Source: Streptomyces sp. Tu6071 (GTDB taxonomy: Bacteria > Actinomycetota > Actinomycetes > Streptomycetales > Streptomycetaceae). From it: 64,000 bases of DNA. The number at the start of each line of letters is the position of its first letter. The first letter of the stretch is position 1. Of the stretch, positions 25,666-34,620 are shown in pieces. The notes under the pieces are model-generated. The model was not told where the DNA came from, did not search any database, and worked only from the letters and a program-made list of their open reading frames with translations. The translations under genes and the position numbers were made by a program. The stretch spans positions 3,928,945 through 3,992,944 of the forward strand of contig NZ_CM001165.1 in assembly GCF_000213055.1 (NCBI RefSeq), in the 5' to 3' direction.

Positions 25666-26130
25666 CCCGGGCCGCGCCGCATCACCCGGCCCCGAAACCT
25701 GGCCCACGCAAGGCCCGCACCCTCCGCCCCTCCGAACACCCCCCACCCACCCTTCACTTCACCCGCAGGGATGAAAGCGCGCGGGGGCCGGTTTCGGTGC
25801 GGTCCGTGGCGTGCAGGCTCTGTGCGACACCTCTCACCCGCGGTTCACCGCCCGGCGACCCGCCCCGCCGACGCCCTCCCGACGCTCCGCCCACGCCCCA
25901 CCGTCCCCACCACTCCCGCCACATTCCCCGCCCCGCCGAACGGCCTCTTCCGCGAGGGCCGTTCGGCCCGGTCCGTGCAGGTCGCGGGGGCACGGTGGCA
26001 GACGTGGGGGAGGACAGGGCGCATCATGGGGTACGCGGTCCTCAGCGGTCCGCACACCCGTGCGGGGCGCGGGTGGGGCCGGCAGGAGCCGCTCCGGCGG
26101 CGGAGGTGAGGGCAGCGTGGTGAGGTGGGC
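25666..26130. other. intergenic region after the response regulator
   Basis: 465 bp without a supported gene and without any trace of a histidine kinase in six frames. It contains the promoter of the tetR gene; GAGG at 26122-26125 is its probable ribosome site. Confidence 0.5.
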
Positions 26131-26907
26131 ATGGTGAAGGGGCGCGCGGTGAGTGCTCCGCGGGCGAGCGTGTGGCTCACGGACGCCGCCGCCCGGACAC
26201 GTACCCGCAGGAGCGAGCAGCCCTCCGGGCTCGACCGCGAGCGCATCACGGCGGCGACGGTGCGGCTTCTCGACCGCGAGGGGCTCGCGCGGTTCTCCAT
26301 GCGGCGGCTCGCGGGTGAGCTGAAGGTCACCGCGATGTCCGTCTACTGGTACGTGGACACCAAGGAGGACCTGCTCGAACTCGCCCTCGACGCCGTGGTC
26401 GGCGAGCTGACCGTGGGCCCCGAGGGCCTGGAGGGCGACTGGCGGCAGCGGCTGCGGGAGCTGGCGCGCGCCTACCGCGCGATGATGGTCCGCCACCCCT
26501 GGGTCGCCCCGCTCATGGGCAGTTACCTCAACATCGGCCCCTGCTCGCAGGCGTTCTCGCGGCGCATGCGCGCCGTGCTGCACGACTCGGGGCTCGGCGC
26601 CAAGGAGCAACTCGGCGCGCTCTCCGCCGTCTTCCGCTTCGTCTACGGGTTCGGCGCGATCGAGGGCAACGTGATCCGCCGCTGCCGCGCGGCGGGCCAC
26701 ACGCAGGACGAGTACTACCGCGAGGCGATGGGCTCGATGGCGCGCCGCCCCGAGTTCGTCGAGTCCTTCGGCGACACCGAGGAGCTGTTCGGCCCCGAGG
26801 GCATGGGCGGCGGCGTCGCCGAGATGCGCGAGCGCGATTTCGCCTTCGCCCTCGACCTCCTCGTCACCGGCATCGAGGCGATGGCACGGGAGACGGCCGC
26901 CACCTGA
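26131..26907 (+). CDS. TetR/AcrR-family regulator with TetR-type C-terminal domain
   Basis: A 258-aa repressor. The N-terminal helix-turn-helix (about 35-85) reads ITAATVRLLDREGLARFSMR and AMSVYWYVDTKEDLLELALD. The C-terminal half has the class-I TetR ligand-binding fold. The ATG at 26131 has GAGG 5 nt upstream; a GTG at 26125 is in frame but would overlap that site. The likely target is its own promoter or a neighbour, but no divergent transporter gene is present. Ligand unknown. Confidence 0.85.
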   Translation: MVKGRAVSAPRASVWLTDAAARTRTRRSEQPSGLDRERITAATVRLLDREGLARFSMRRLAGELKVTAMSVYWYVDTKEDLLELALDAVVGELTVGPEGLEGDWRQRLRELARAYRAMMVRHPWVAPLMGSYLNIGPCSQAFSRRMRAVLHDSGLGAKEQLGALSAVFRFVYGFGAIEGNVIRRCRAAGHTQDEYYREAMGSMARRPEFVESFGDTEELFGPEGMGGGVAEMRERDFAFALDLLVTGIEAMARETAAT

Positions 26908-27147
26908 GCCCCCGGTGCGCCCGCCCGGGTACGGAGACGCCACCCGAGCGCGGGGAACGGCCGTCGTCCGGGCGGACGGGAGACCGCCGCCACCTCAGCA
27001 GACAGCAAGACCTCGTCCCCGGCCCCCGGTCCTCGTCCGCGTCTCCGGCACCAGGTCCCCGTCTCCGTCCCCGTCCCCGGCGACAGTCACCCCGCCCCGC
27101 CCCGCCCAGTCCGCCCGCTCCCCCCCCGGCAACCCCCGCTCCCCGCC

Positions 27148-27618
27148 TCAGTCCCCCTCGACAAGCCTCGCCGGGAAGCCGCCCGTCGCCACCGGTCCCC
27201 AGCGGGTCGGCGTGACGCGGATGATCGACTTGCCCTGCTTGATCATCGCGGCCCGGTACTCGTCCCAGTCGGGGTGCTCGCCCGAGATGTTGCGGAAGTA
27301 CTCGACGAGCGGCTCGACGGAGTCCGGGGCGTCGATGACCTCGGCCGTCCCGTCGACCTGGACCCAGGGGCCGCCGAAGTCGTCGCTCAGGACGAGGATG
27401 CTGACGCGCGGGTCGCGGCGCGCGTTGCGGGTCTTCGCGCGCTCCGGGTACGTCGAGACGACGATGCGCCCCGAGTCGTCGACGCCGCACGTCAGCGGCG
27501 AGCCCTGCGGGGAGCCGTCGGCGCGGCGGGTGAGGAGGATCGCGTGGTGCCGGGGGCGTACGAAGTCGAGCAGCCCGGCCAGGTCCACGGTGGTGTTGGT
27601 CGCGACGGAAGGTGCCAT
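27148..27618 (-). CDS. PPOX-class F420/FMN-binding oxidoreductase
   Basis: A 156-aa split-barrel protein of the pyridoxamine-phosphate-oxidase-like class that in actinobacteria commonly binds F420. Features are FVRPRHHAILLTRRADGSPQ, VSTYPERAKTRNARRDPRVS and the C-terminal IRVTPTRWG. It probably reduces or stores a small molecule with F420H2. It is preceded by AT-poor DNA with no operon partner. Substrate unknown; heme or FMN binding is the alternative. Confidence 0.85.
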   Translation of the reverse strand: MAPSVATNTTVDLAGLLDFVRPRHHAILLTRRADGSPQGSPLTCGVDDSGRIVVSTYPERAKTRNARRDPRVSILVLSDDFGGPWVQVDGTAEVIDAPDSVEPLVEYFRNISGEHPDWDEYRAAMIKQGKSIIRVTPTRWGPVATGGFPARLVEGD

Positions 27619-27722
27619 GGCGGGGAGCCTATTCCCGTTCGGGGCGGCTGGAGAAGCGGCTGCCGTTCGGCGGGGCCGTCCCGTGAAGCCGGCTCGCCTT
27701 CCGGGACTCCGCCCGGACCCCG

Positions 27723-27752
27723 CTCCTCAATCGCCGGAGGGGCTGGTTTTTT
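27723..27752. repeat. Streptomyces-type intergenic palindrome overlapping a gene end
   Basis: CTCCTCAATCGCCGGAGGGG followed by CTGG and a T-run. It matches the short palindromic repeat common between Streptomyces genes and occurs again at 32859. It overlaps the last codons of the TPR gene; the T-run is on the + strand. Confidence 0.7.
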
Positions 27753-28254
27753 GCGCCTCTGCCTCCCCCATCATCCGGGCGTAGTTCGCCATCGAGCGCT
27801 GGTAGCGCGGCAGGTGCGGGGCGAGCGCGGCGACGGCCTCGGCGACGCCCTCGCGGGCGCGTCCCGCGTCGGCGAGCGCGAGGGCGAGCACGGCGGTCAG
27901 CGCGTCGCTCAAGTGGTCCTCGCCGTGGGCGCGTTCGGCGGTCAGGAGGCTGATGGACTCCTCCGGGTCGCCGAGCGCGCGCCGCGAGCTGGCGAGCTGG
28001 ATGACGGCGCGGCGGCGGCGCTCGCCGGGCAGCTCGCCGCGCAGCGCCCGCCGGTAGAGCGGTACGGCCTCGTCGGTACGGCCCAGTGAGTCGCGGGCCG
28101 CCGCGCGCTCGAAGAGCGCGACGGGGTGGTCCGCGCCGAGTTCGGCGGCGAGCGCGTCGGTGCGGGCGAGGAAGTCCTCGGGGGCGAGCGCGTCGATACG
28201 GGACCACAGCGCGGCGCTGCGGTCCTCCCAGTCCTGGGCGGTGGTGGCGGTCAT
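27727..28254 (-). CDS. small tetratricopeptide-repeat protein
   Basis: A 175-aa all-helical protein with TPR-like helical pairs (ALFERAAARDSLGRTDEAVP, then RRAVIQLASSRRALGDPEES). It is of the short TPR_5 type common in actinobacteria and probably a protein-binding scaffold in the cytosol. The start at 28254 fits the conserved length. The final residues (QKTSPSGD) are encoded by an intergenic-type palindromic repeat, so the original C-terminus may have been replaced. Confidence 0.8.
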   Translation of the reverse strand: MTATTAQDWEDRSAALWSRIDALAPEDFLARTDALAAELGADHPVALFERAAARDSLGRTDEAVPLYRRALRGELPGERRRRAVIQLASSRRALGDPEESISLLTAERAHGEDHLSDALTAVLALALADAGRAREGVAEAVAALAPHLPRYQRSMANYARMMGEAEAQKTSPSGD

Positions 28255-28600
28255 GCGGCGGTACGTCCTTCCGGAGGGGCGGTACGGGTACGGGGCGCCC
28301 GGCCGCGTACCGGCGGTCGTGGACCCGCCGCGCACCGGCGCGGCCGTCACCGTACCGGCGCGGACCGCCGCGGCGCGCGCGAAAAAAACGCACCCCGCCC
28401 CCCGCGCCTCACCCGCACCCCCCGCGCCTCCCCCCCCCGCCGCAGCCCGCGCGAAAAGGCGCACCCACGCCGCCCCGCGCCGCGCGCGAAGAACCGCACC
28501 CACGCCGCCCCGCGCGCGACGAAGCCCACCCACCCCGCCCCACAGGCGAAAAAGCGCGCCCCCGCCACAGCGGAAGCGCGCTCTTTCCGGCCGGAACCGG
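28255..28600. repeat. 346-bp C-rich intergenic region with degenerate direct repeats
   Basis: Several degenerate copies of a unit of about 30 bp (GCGCGAA..., then CGCACCCACGCCGCCCCGCG) lie between 28372 and 28565. I see no gene. The promoter of the TPR gene should lie in the left part. Confidence 0.55.
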
Positions 28601-29419
28601 TCACATCTGGGGCAGTTCCGCTCCCTGGACCGCCTGGATGTCCAGTTCGACCCGCAGCGTCGTGCCGATCGCCGCGATGCCCGCCTGGACGACCTGGTTG
28701 TAGTTCATCTTGAAGTCCTCGCGGTGCAGCTCCGTCGTCGCACGGAAGGCCGCGCGGGTGCCGCCCCAGGGGTCGGCGCCGGTGCCGAGGTAGCTGAGGT
28801 CGAGGGCGACGGGGCGGGCGACGCCGCGCATCGTCAGTTCGCCCTCGACGGTCCAGCGGTCCTGGCCCGCGGGGACGACGGCGGTGGAGCGGTAGGTCAG
28901 CTCCGGGTAGCTCTCGACGTCGAGGAAGTCGGCGGAGCGCAGGTGCCCGTCGCGCATCTCGTTGCCCGTGTCGATCGACGCGGCCTCGATCGTCGCGGTG
29001 ACCTGCGAGCGGGCGATGTCCTCGGAGATGTCGATCCGGCCGCTGAAGCGCGTGAAGCGCCCGCGGACGCTGGAGATGCCCAGGTGCTGCGCGACCGCGC
29101 CGACCGAGGAGTGCACCGGGTCGATCGACCAGGGGCCGGGCGGGGGCAGCTCGGTGCCGCCCTGGCGGGCGAGGACGACGGTCCCCGCCTCGGCCCGCCC
29201 GGAGACCGTGACGAGGGCGGTCGACGCGGCGGGCGCGTAGCCCACGGCCGTGACGATCACCGTGTACGGGCCCGGCTTGAGGTCGGTGGCGTCCTGGACG
29301 TCGCCGTCGGTGTCGGCCTGTGCGCGCAGGACCTGCGTGCCGGTCATGTCGGTCATCGTGACGACCGCGTGCGGTACCGCCCACCCGTCGCGGGTGCGGA
29401 TACGAGCGCTGAGTCCCAT
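28601..29419 (-). CDS. YceI-family protein with N-terminal carboxypeptidase-regulatory-like domain
   Basis: A 272-aa protein. Residues 1-88 form a transthyretin-like CarboxypepD_reg domain (AVVTMTDMTGTQVLRAQAD, then LKPGPYTVIVTAVGYAP). Residues 95-272 form a YceI lipocalin-like barrel (WSIDPVHSSVGAVAQHLGIS, then SYPELTYRSTAV). YceI proteins bind isoprenoid or fatty lipids. No signal peptide is present, which is unusual for YceI. AGGAGAAGGA lies upstream of the ATG. The neighbouring MFS protein carries three domains of the same N-terminal type. Confidence 0.85.
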   Translation of the reverse strand: MGLSARIRTRDGWAVPHAVVTMTDMTGTQVLRAQADTDGDVQDATDLKPGPYTVIVTAVGYAPAASTALVTVSGRAEAGTVVLARQGGTELPPPGPWSIDPVHSSVGAVAQHLGISSVRGRFTRFSGRIDISEDIARSQVTATIEAASIDTGNEMRDGHLRSADFLDVESYPELTYRSTAVVPAGQDRWTVEGELTMRGVARPVALDLSYLGTGADPWGGTRAAFRATTELHREDFKMNYNQVVQAGIAAIGTTLRVELDIQAVQGAELPQM

Positions 29420-29547
29420 CCGGTTTCCTTCTCCTTGCCCCCCGGGAGCGCGCCCCCGGCGTCCGTACGACGAAATGCGGGCCCCGGTGCGCGGAGGTGG
29501 CCGGCCGTCCCCTGCCGGCCGCCGCTCACCGGGGCCCTTCCCGCGAA

Positions 29548-29586
29548 GGGCCCGCGCACGCCTCCGCTCCGGGCGTGCGCGGGCCC
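29548..29586 (-). terminator. terminator of the marR-MFS operon
   Basis: A perfect 15-bp GC-rich stem (29548-29562 with 29572-29586) lies 11 nt downstream of the MFS stop on the minus strand. Confidence 0.7.
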
Positions 29587-29597
29587 ACCGGGGTTCT

Positions 29598-32144
29598 CTA
29601 CTCGCCCGGGTGGGCGAGCTCGATGTCGTGGCCCTCGGCCCCGGCACCGTTGACTGTCAGACCGGTGGCCACCGGCGGGTATCCGGTCGCGATGACCGTG
29701 TACTCGCCGCCGTCCAGGTCGGCGAAGCCGTAGGCCCCGTCGTCCCCGGTCGTGGTCGTTCCGACCACGTTGCCCGCCGCGTCCACGAGGGTGACCCGCG
29801 CGTCGCGCAGCGGTCCGCCCGCGGCGCGGACGACGCCCTGCACCTGGGCGCCGGACCGGAGCGCGACCTCGACCCGGGTGACCCCGGTGCCCGCGATCTC
29901 GACGGGGAGGGCCGCCGGGCGGTGGCCGCTCGCGTTGACCGCGACCGTCACCTGTCCGGGGACCAGCTCGCCGAAGGCGAACTCGCCCTGCGCGGCCGTC
30001 TTGCCCGTGGCGAGGACGTCGCCGCGCACGTCGGTCACGATGACCATCGCGTCCGGGACCGGCTCACCGGCGTCGGCGCTGCGGACGACGCCCGCGAGGC
30101 CGCTCGTCCCGCTCAGCACGATGTCGTACGTCACCGGCTCCTCGCCGACGACGACCGTCGTGGCCTGCGGCTGGAAACCGTCGGCCGAGGCGATCAGTAC
30201 GTACGAGCCCGCGCCGGGCGCCTCGGTCGTGTACCCGCCGTCGGGACGGGCGGCGGCACGGCCGAGCTGGCTGCCGCCGAGCGAGATGAGCGTGACGCTC
30301 GCCTGCGCCAGCGGCGCGTTCTCGGCGCCGCGCACGTAACCGCTGACCGGGATGCCCCCGGTCGGCGCCGTGTCCTCGGGCTCCGCTGCCGTCGCCTGGG
30401 CGACGGGGGCGGTGGCGAGGGCGGTCGCCGTGCCGCTGCCGTCCGCGGGGAGCGGCTGCGTGGCGCCGAGGGCGGCGGCCTGCGGGGCCGGGACCTGGGC
30501 GGCGGCCTGTGCGGGCGCCTCCGAGGTGACCTCGCCGGTCGTGGCCGGCTCCTGGCTCATCGAGGTGCGCAGCGGCACCTCCTTGATGAACCACGTGACG
30601 ATGAAGGCGATCAGCGCGCACGGGGCGGCGAAGAGGAACACGTCCGCGACGCCGGAGCCGTATGCGCTCTCGATCACGGTCCGGAAGGGTTCCGGGATGG
30701 TCTTCACGTCGGGGATGGCCCCGTCGTTGCCCAGCGCGCCTCCGGCGGCCTTGGCCGCCTTCGGGCCGAGCGCGGCGATGCCGTCCTTGATGTGGTCGCT
30801 GACCCGGTTGCCGAGCACCGCGCCGAGCGCCGAGACGCCCACCGCACCACCGAGGGAACGGAAGAAGGTGACGGTGGAGCTCGCGGAGCCGAGGTCCTGC
30901 GGCTTGACCTGGTTCTGCGTGCAGAGCACGAGGTTCTGCATCATCATGCCGATGCCGAGGCCCATGAGCGCCATGAAGATCGCGATCTGCCAGTACGCGG
31001 TGTCGTACTCGATCGTGCCGAGCAGGCCGAGGCCCGCCGTGACGAGCGCGCCACCGGAGACCAGCCACGCCTTCCAGCGCCCGGTCTTGGTGATGACCTG
31101 GCCGGAGACCGTCGAGGAGATGAAGAGGCCCGCGATCATCGGGATGGTGAGGACACCCGACATCGTCGGCGACTTGCCCCGCGCCAGCTGGAAGTACTGG
31201 CTGAAGAAGACGGTGCCCGCGAACATCGCGATACCGACGAAGAGCGAGGCGAGCGAGGAGAGCGTGATCGTCCGGTTGCGGAAGAGCCGCAGCGGGATGA
31301 TCGGCTCCGCCGCCTTCGACTCGACGAAGACGAAGATCAGCCCGAGCACCACGGCGCCGGCGAGCATCGCCCCGGTCTGCCACGACATCCAGTCGTACTT
31401 GTCACCCGCGAAGGTGACCCAGAGCAGGAGCAGCGAGACCGCGGCGGCGACGAAGAAGGCGCCGGCCCAGTCGACCTTGACCTTCCGCTTCACGACGGGC
31501 AGGTGCAGCGTCTTCTGGAGCACGACGAGCGCGATGATCGCGAACGGCACGCCGACGTAGAAGCACCAGCGCCAGCCGAGCCACGAGGTGTCGGTGATGA
31601 CGCCGCCGAGCAGCGGTCCGCCGACGGTGGCGACCGCGAAGGTCGCGCCGATGTAGCCGGAGTACTTGCCGCGCTCGCGCGGCGGGATCATGGCCGCCAT
31701 GACGATCTGGGCGAGGGCGGAGAGACCGCCCACGCCTATGCCCTGGAAGACGCGGCAGACGATCAGCATCCCCGCGCTCTGCGAGAGACCGGCGGCGGCG
31801 GAGGCCAGCACGTAGATCACCAGGGCGACCTGGACCAGCAGCTTCTTGCTGAACAGGTCGGAGAGCTTGCCCCACAGCGGCGTCGTCGCGGTCATCGCGA
31901 GGAGCGAGGCCGTGACCACCCAGGTGTAGGCGCTCTGGCCGCCACCGAGGTCGCCGATGATCTTCGGCAGGGCGTTGGAGACGATCGTGGACGACAGGAT
32001 CGCCACGAACATGCCGAGCAGCAGCCCGGAGAGCGCCTCCATGATCTGCCGGTGGCTCATCTGCACCTGGCCGTTGTCGCCAGGCGCCGAGGAACCGTGC
32101 TTGGCATGGCTGCCCCGCACACCGGATGGTGTGGTTGTTGCCAT
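29598..32144 (-). CDS. DHA2 (EmrB/QacA) MFS transporter fused to three CarboxypepD_reg-like domains
   Basis: An 848-aa proton-driven multidrug exporter of the 14-helix type. The helices span about residues 30-500, with SSTIVSNALPKI and the motif-A-like GKLSDLFSKK. After a Pro/Ala/Gln linker, three transthyretin-like domains follow at about 575-660, 662-745 and 747-840. The second begins VVRSADAGEPVPDAMVIVTD and the third begins VVRAAGGPLRDARVTLVD. Such a tail is rare on MFS proteins and its side of the membrane depends on helix number. The gene lies 13 nt after marR and is probably repressed by it. Substrate unknown. Confidence 0.88.
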   Translation of the reverse strand: MATTTPSGVRGSHAKHGSSAPGDNGQVQMSHRQIMEALSGLLLGMFVAILSSTIVSNALPKIIGDLGGGQSAYTWVVTASLLAMTATTPLWGKLSDLFSKKLLVQVALVIYVLASAAAGLSQSAGMLIVCRVFQGIGVGGLSALAQIVMAAMIPPRERGKYSGYIGATFAVATVGGPLLGGVITDTSWLGWRWCFYVGVPFAIIALVVLQKTLHLPVVKRKVKVDWAGAFFVAAAVSLLLLWVTFAGDKYDWMSWQTGAMLAGAVVLGLIFVFVESKAAEPIIPLRLFRNRTITLSSLASLFVGIAMFAGTVFFSQYFQLARGKSPTMSGVLTIPMIAGLFISSTVSGQVITKTGRWKAWLVSGGALVTAGLGLLGTIEYDTAYWQIAIFMALMGLGIGMMMQNLVLCTQNQVKPQDLGSASSTVTFFRSLGGAVGVSALGAVLGNRVSDHIKDGIAALGPKAAKAAGGALGNDGAIPDVKTIPEPFRTVIESAYGSGVADVFLFAAPCALIAFIVTWFIKEVPLRTSMSQEPATTGEVTSEAPAQAAAQVPAPQAAALGATQPLPADGSGTATALATAPVAQATAAEPEDTAPTGGIPVSGYVRGAENAPLAQASVTLISLGGSQLGRAAARPDGGYTTEAPGAGSYVLIASADGFQPQATTVVVGEEPVTYDIVLSGTSGLAGVVRSADAGEPVPDAMVIVTDVRGDVLATGKTAAQGEFAFGELVPGQVTVAVNASGHRPAALPVEIAGTGVTRVEVALRSGAQVQGVVRAAGGPLRDARVTLVDAAGNVVGTTTTGDDGAYGFADLDGGEYTVIATGYPPVATGLTVNGAGAEGHDIELAHPGE

Positions 32145-32157
32145 GGACTTCCTTCTT

Positions 32158-32643
32158 CTACGAGGGTGTACCGGTGGTCTGTGCGATGGAGTCCGGGAGC
32201 TTGGACCAGGCGGTCCGGCAGTCCCCGAAGCTGTCGCGCAGGCGCGCGAGCAGCGAGTTGAGCTGGTCGACGTCTTCGTCGGACCAGTCCTCCAGGTAGT
32301 AGGAGAGCGCCGTGACATGGCGCTCGGCGAGCTGAGCCAGCAGGTCCGTGCCCTCGGGTGTGAGCCGCAGGATGCGGGACCGCTTGTCGTGCGGGTCCGC
32401 CACGCGTTCCACCCACCCCCGATCGGCCACGTGTGCCACGTGCCGGCTGGTCACGGACATGTCCACCGCGAGCAGCTCTGCCAGTCTGCTCATCCGCATC
32501 TCTCCGTACCTGCTCAGCAGGTGGAGGACGGCGGCGGAACCACCGGGGCAGTCGGGGGGGAGAATGCGGCCGAGGCTGCGTTTGACGACGCCGAAGGCGC
32601 TGAGCTGACGGGCCAGCTCCTCGTATCGAGGCTGCTTGGCCAT
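32158..32643 (-). CDS. MarR-family repressor of the adjacent efflux gene
   Basis: A 161-aa winged-helix protein with AVLHLLSRYGEMRMSRLAE, DMSVTSRHVAHVADRGWVE and the wing RVADPHDKRSRILRLTPEG. It precedes the MFS gene in the same operon with a 13-nt gap. GGGAGA lies before the ATG at 32643. Two palindromes, TTGCTTAAGGCAA and TTGCCCCAGGCAA, sit 19-60 bp upstream of its start and are very likely its own operators. Release by a transported phenolic or antibiotic ligand is the usual mode of the family. Confidence 0.9.
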   Translation of the reverse strand: MAKQPRYEELARQLSAFGVVKRSLGRILPPDCPGGSAAVLHLLSRYGEMRMSRLAELLAVDMSVTSRHVAHVADRGWVERVADPHDKRSRILRLTPEGTDLLAQLAERHVTALSYYLEDWSDEDVDQLNSLLARLRDSFGDCRTAWSKLPDSIAQTTGTPS

Positions 32644-32661
32644 CTCGATCTCCCGTTTTTG

Positions 32662-32702
32662 TTGCTTAAGGCAAACATAAAACTGATGGTTGCCCCAGGC
32701 AA
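32662..32702. promoter_or_regulatory. twin MarR operators
   Basis: TTGCTTAAGGCAA (32662-32674) and TTGCCCCAGGCAA (32690-32702) share the arms TTGC and GCAA, and both are followed by AC. They are 28 bp apart centre to centre. They sit in a local AT-rich dip just upstream of marR, where its promoter should be. Confidence 0.7.
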
Positions 32703-32858
32703 ACGAAATCGGACCAAGCGAGTCAAAGGTTTCGCAAAGGGTGCGCAAAGGTGGGGGTGTGGTGACGCAGAGTGGCCGTAGTGCCGTGCGGGGCTCCGTC
32801 CCGGGCCTCGACTCCGGGGTCGCGCCCCGGGCCCCTCGTGGGGCTCCGCCCCGCGCTC

Positions 32859-32886
32859 TGCCCCTCAAGCGCCGGAGGGGCTGGGC
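32859..32886. repeat. Streptomyces-type intergenic palindrome, second copy
   Basis: CCCCTCAAGCGCCGGAGGGG (32861-32880) plus flanks. It is the same element as at 27723 and lies in the 346-bp marR-32990 intergenic region. GGGGCTCCGCCCC-type repeats precede it. Confidence 0.7.
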
Positions 32887-32989
32887 GGGGTGGGCCGCAC
32901 GGCGTGACCACCGCTCAAAACCCCCACGAAACGGGCTTGTTCGGGGGGCTGGGTTGGGGCCTGGGCCCGGATTCGCTAGGGTCCCGCCC

Positions 32990-33196
32990 ATGGCACACAA
33001 CCAGGGCCCCGAGCAGACCCCCGACCCGGCCGGCAACACGCAGATGTTCCGCGCCTTCGTGGACGAGGAGGCGCCGCGCCGCCAGGGCGGCGTTCAGCAG
33101 CCCGCCACGTCCTCCGGACCGCGCGTCGGCGTGATCATCGGCGTTGTCGTGGCGATCGTCGTCATCGCCGCCGTGGTGTGGCTGGCCGTCGGCTGA
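32990..33196 (+). CDS. small single-pass membrane protein
   Basis: A 68-aa protein with a polar, Pro/Gln-rich cytosolic N-terminus and one C-terminal helix (VGVIIGVVVAIVVIAAVVWLAVG). Tail-anchored topology is likely. It starts at an ATG after GTCCCGCCC and is followed by a strong hairpin. Conserved small genes of this type lie near sigma genes in Streptomyces, but no function is known to me. Confidence 0.72.
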   Translation: MAHNQGPEQTPDPAGNTQMFRAFVDEEAPRRQGGVQQPATSSGPRVGVIIGVVVAIVVIAAVVWLAVG

Positions 33197-33223
33197 CCAC
33201 CGCTGCTTCTTGTCGTACGCGTC

Positions 33224-33255
33224 CGGGGCGGGCCCCGTCGAAGGAGCCCGCCCCG
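33224..33255. terminator. bidirectional terminator between 32990 gene and sigma gene
   Basis: A perfect 10-bp stem (CGGGGCGGGC at 33224-33233 with its complement at 33246-33255), placed between two converging genes. Confidence 0.7.
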
Positions 33256-33271
33256 TTTCGCGTACCCGTGC

Positions 33272-34375
33272 TCAGTCCGCGATCAGCCCTTCCCGCAGCT
33301 GCGCCAGCGTCCGCGTGAGCAGCCGCGACACGTGCATCTGCGAGATCCCGACCTCCTCGCCGATCTGCGACTGGGTCATGTTCGCGAAGAAGCGGAGCAT
33401 GATGATCCGCCGCTCGCGGGGCGGGAGCTTCGCGAGCAGCGGCTTGAGCGACTCGCGGTACTCGACGCCCTCCAGGGCCGTGTCCTCGTAGCCGAGGCGG
33501 TCCGCGAGCGAGCCCTCGCCGCCGTCGTCCTCGGGGGCCGGGGAGTCGAGCGAGGAGGCGGTGTACGCGTTCCCGACCGCGAGACCGTCGACGACGTCGT
33601 CCTCGGAGACGCCGAGGGCCTTCGCCAGCTCGGGCACCGTCGGGGAGCGGTCGAGCTTCTGCGCCAGCTCGTCGCTCGTCTTGGTGAGCGCGAGGCGCAG
33701 CTCCTGGAGCCGCCTCGGCACCCGCACCGACCACGAGGTGTCGCGGAAGAACCGCTTGATCTCGCCGACCACGGTCGGCATCGCGAAGGTCGGGAACTCG
33801 ACCCCGCGCTCGCAGTCGAAGCGGTCGATCGCCTTGATCAGGCCGATCGTGCCGACCTGGACGATGTCCTCCATCGGCTCGTTGCGGCTGCGGAAGCGTG
33901 CCGCCGCGTACCGCACGAGCGGGAGGTTCAGCTCGATGAGGGTGTCGCGGACGTAGGCGCGCTCGGGGCTGTCCTGGGCGAGGGTCGCCAGGCGCAGGAA
34001 GAGGGCGCGCGAGAGGGTGCGGGTGTCGAGGCTCGCGGAGGAGGCGGCGCCCGTCTCCGGCGCCGCTCCCGACGGGGCGTCGGCGGGCGGGGTGACGACC
34101 GGCGGGATGCCGGCCGGTGGCGCGTCGATCAACGGGACGTCAGCCGCGAGCAGCGGCAGCACGTCTGACGGAACGTCGGTGGCGTCCTCGGCGAGGCGCT
34201 CCGTGACGGCTTCGGTACGGGGCTGCGGGAGCCCCGTGTCGAGTGTGCTGCGGCCCGCGAAGGGCCGGGCGGGAGGCGTGGCGGCCACCCGGTCGAGCCC
34301 GTCGGGGGTGCCCTTGCTGAGCGTGAGCACCTTCGAGCTGCCCTGTTCTGCGGACATGGCGGACATGGAGGACAT
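33272..34375 (-). CDS. SigB/SigF/SigG-family RNA polymerase sigma factor with long N-terminal extension
   Basis: A 367-aa group 3 sigma factor. Region 2 is at about 145-215 ([50 protein letters not shown]). Region 3 is in the middle, and the region 4 helix-turn-helix [20 protein letters not shown] is near the end. The first 115 residues are Pro/Ala-rich and disordered, longer than usual. The ATG at 34375 follows GGGGGTGGC. In Streptomyces the sigF and sigN genes are adjacent; this pair probably corresponds to them, but I cannot say which is which. No anti-sigma gene is next to it. Confidence 0.9.
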   Translation of the reverse strand: MSSMSAMSAEQGSSKVLTLSKGTPDGLDRVAATPPARPFAGRSTLDTGLPQPRTEAVTERLAEDATDVPSDVLPLLAADVPLIDAPPAGIPPVVTPPADAPSGAAPETGAASSASLDTRTLSRALFLRLATLAQDSPERAYVRDTLIELNLPLVRYAAARFRSRNEPMEDIVQVGTIGLIKAIDRFDCERGVEFPTFAMPTVVGEIKRFFRDTSWSVRVPRRLQELRLALTKTSDELAQKLDRSPTVPELAKALGVSEDDVVDGLAVGNAYTASSLDSPAPEDDGGEGSLADRLGYEDTALEGVEYRESLKPLLAKLPPRERRIIMLRFFANMTQSQIGEEVGISQMHVSRLLTRTLAQLREGLIAD

Positions 34376-34620
34376 GCCACCCCCTTGAGGTCGCGGACGG
34401 TCGCGGCGGGCGCTCCCGTCTGAGGAACGCAGCCTTCCCCCTGAATACCGGAGGCGGGGCTGCGGCAAACGCCGTTCCTGCAGAATGTCACATGTCGGCA
34501 ACACGCTGTAGCGGTATGTCGACAAACGGCAGCCGGGCAGACCCGGGAAAAGGGGCTTCGGGGGCTATTTCAGGCGGGTCACGGCCTGGTGGGAGGCAAA
34601 AGCGAAAGTACCCGTTCCGG

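Noticed and set aside
29250..32261. Rightward frame of 1,003 codons opposite the MFS gene
   Set aside because: Asp/Arg/His-rich shadow; the minus strand encodes a full transporter.
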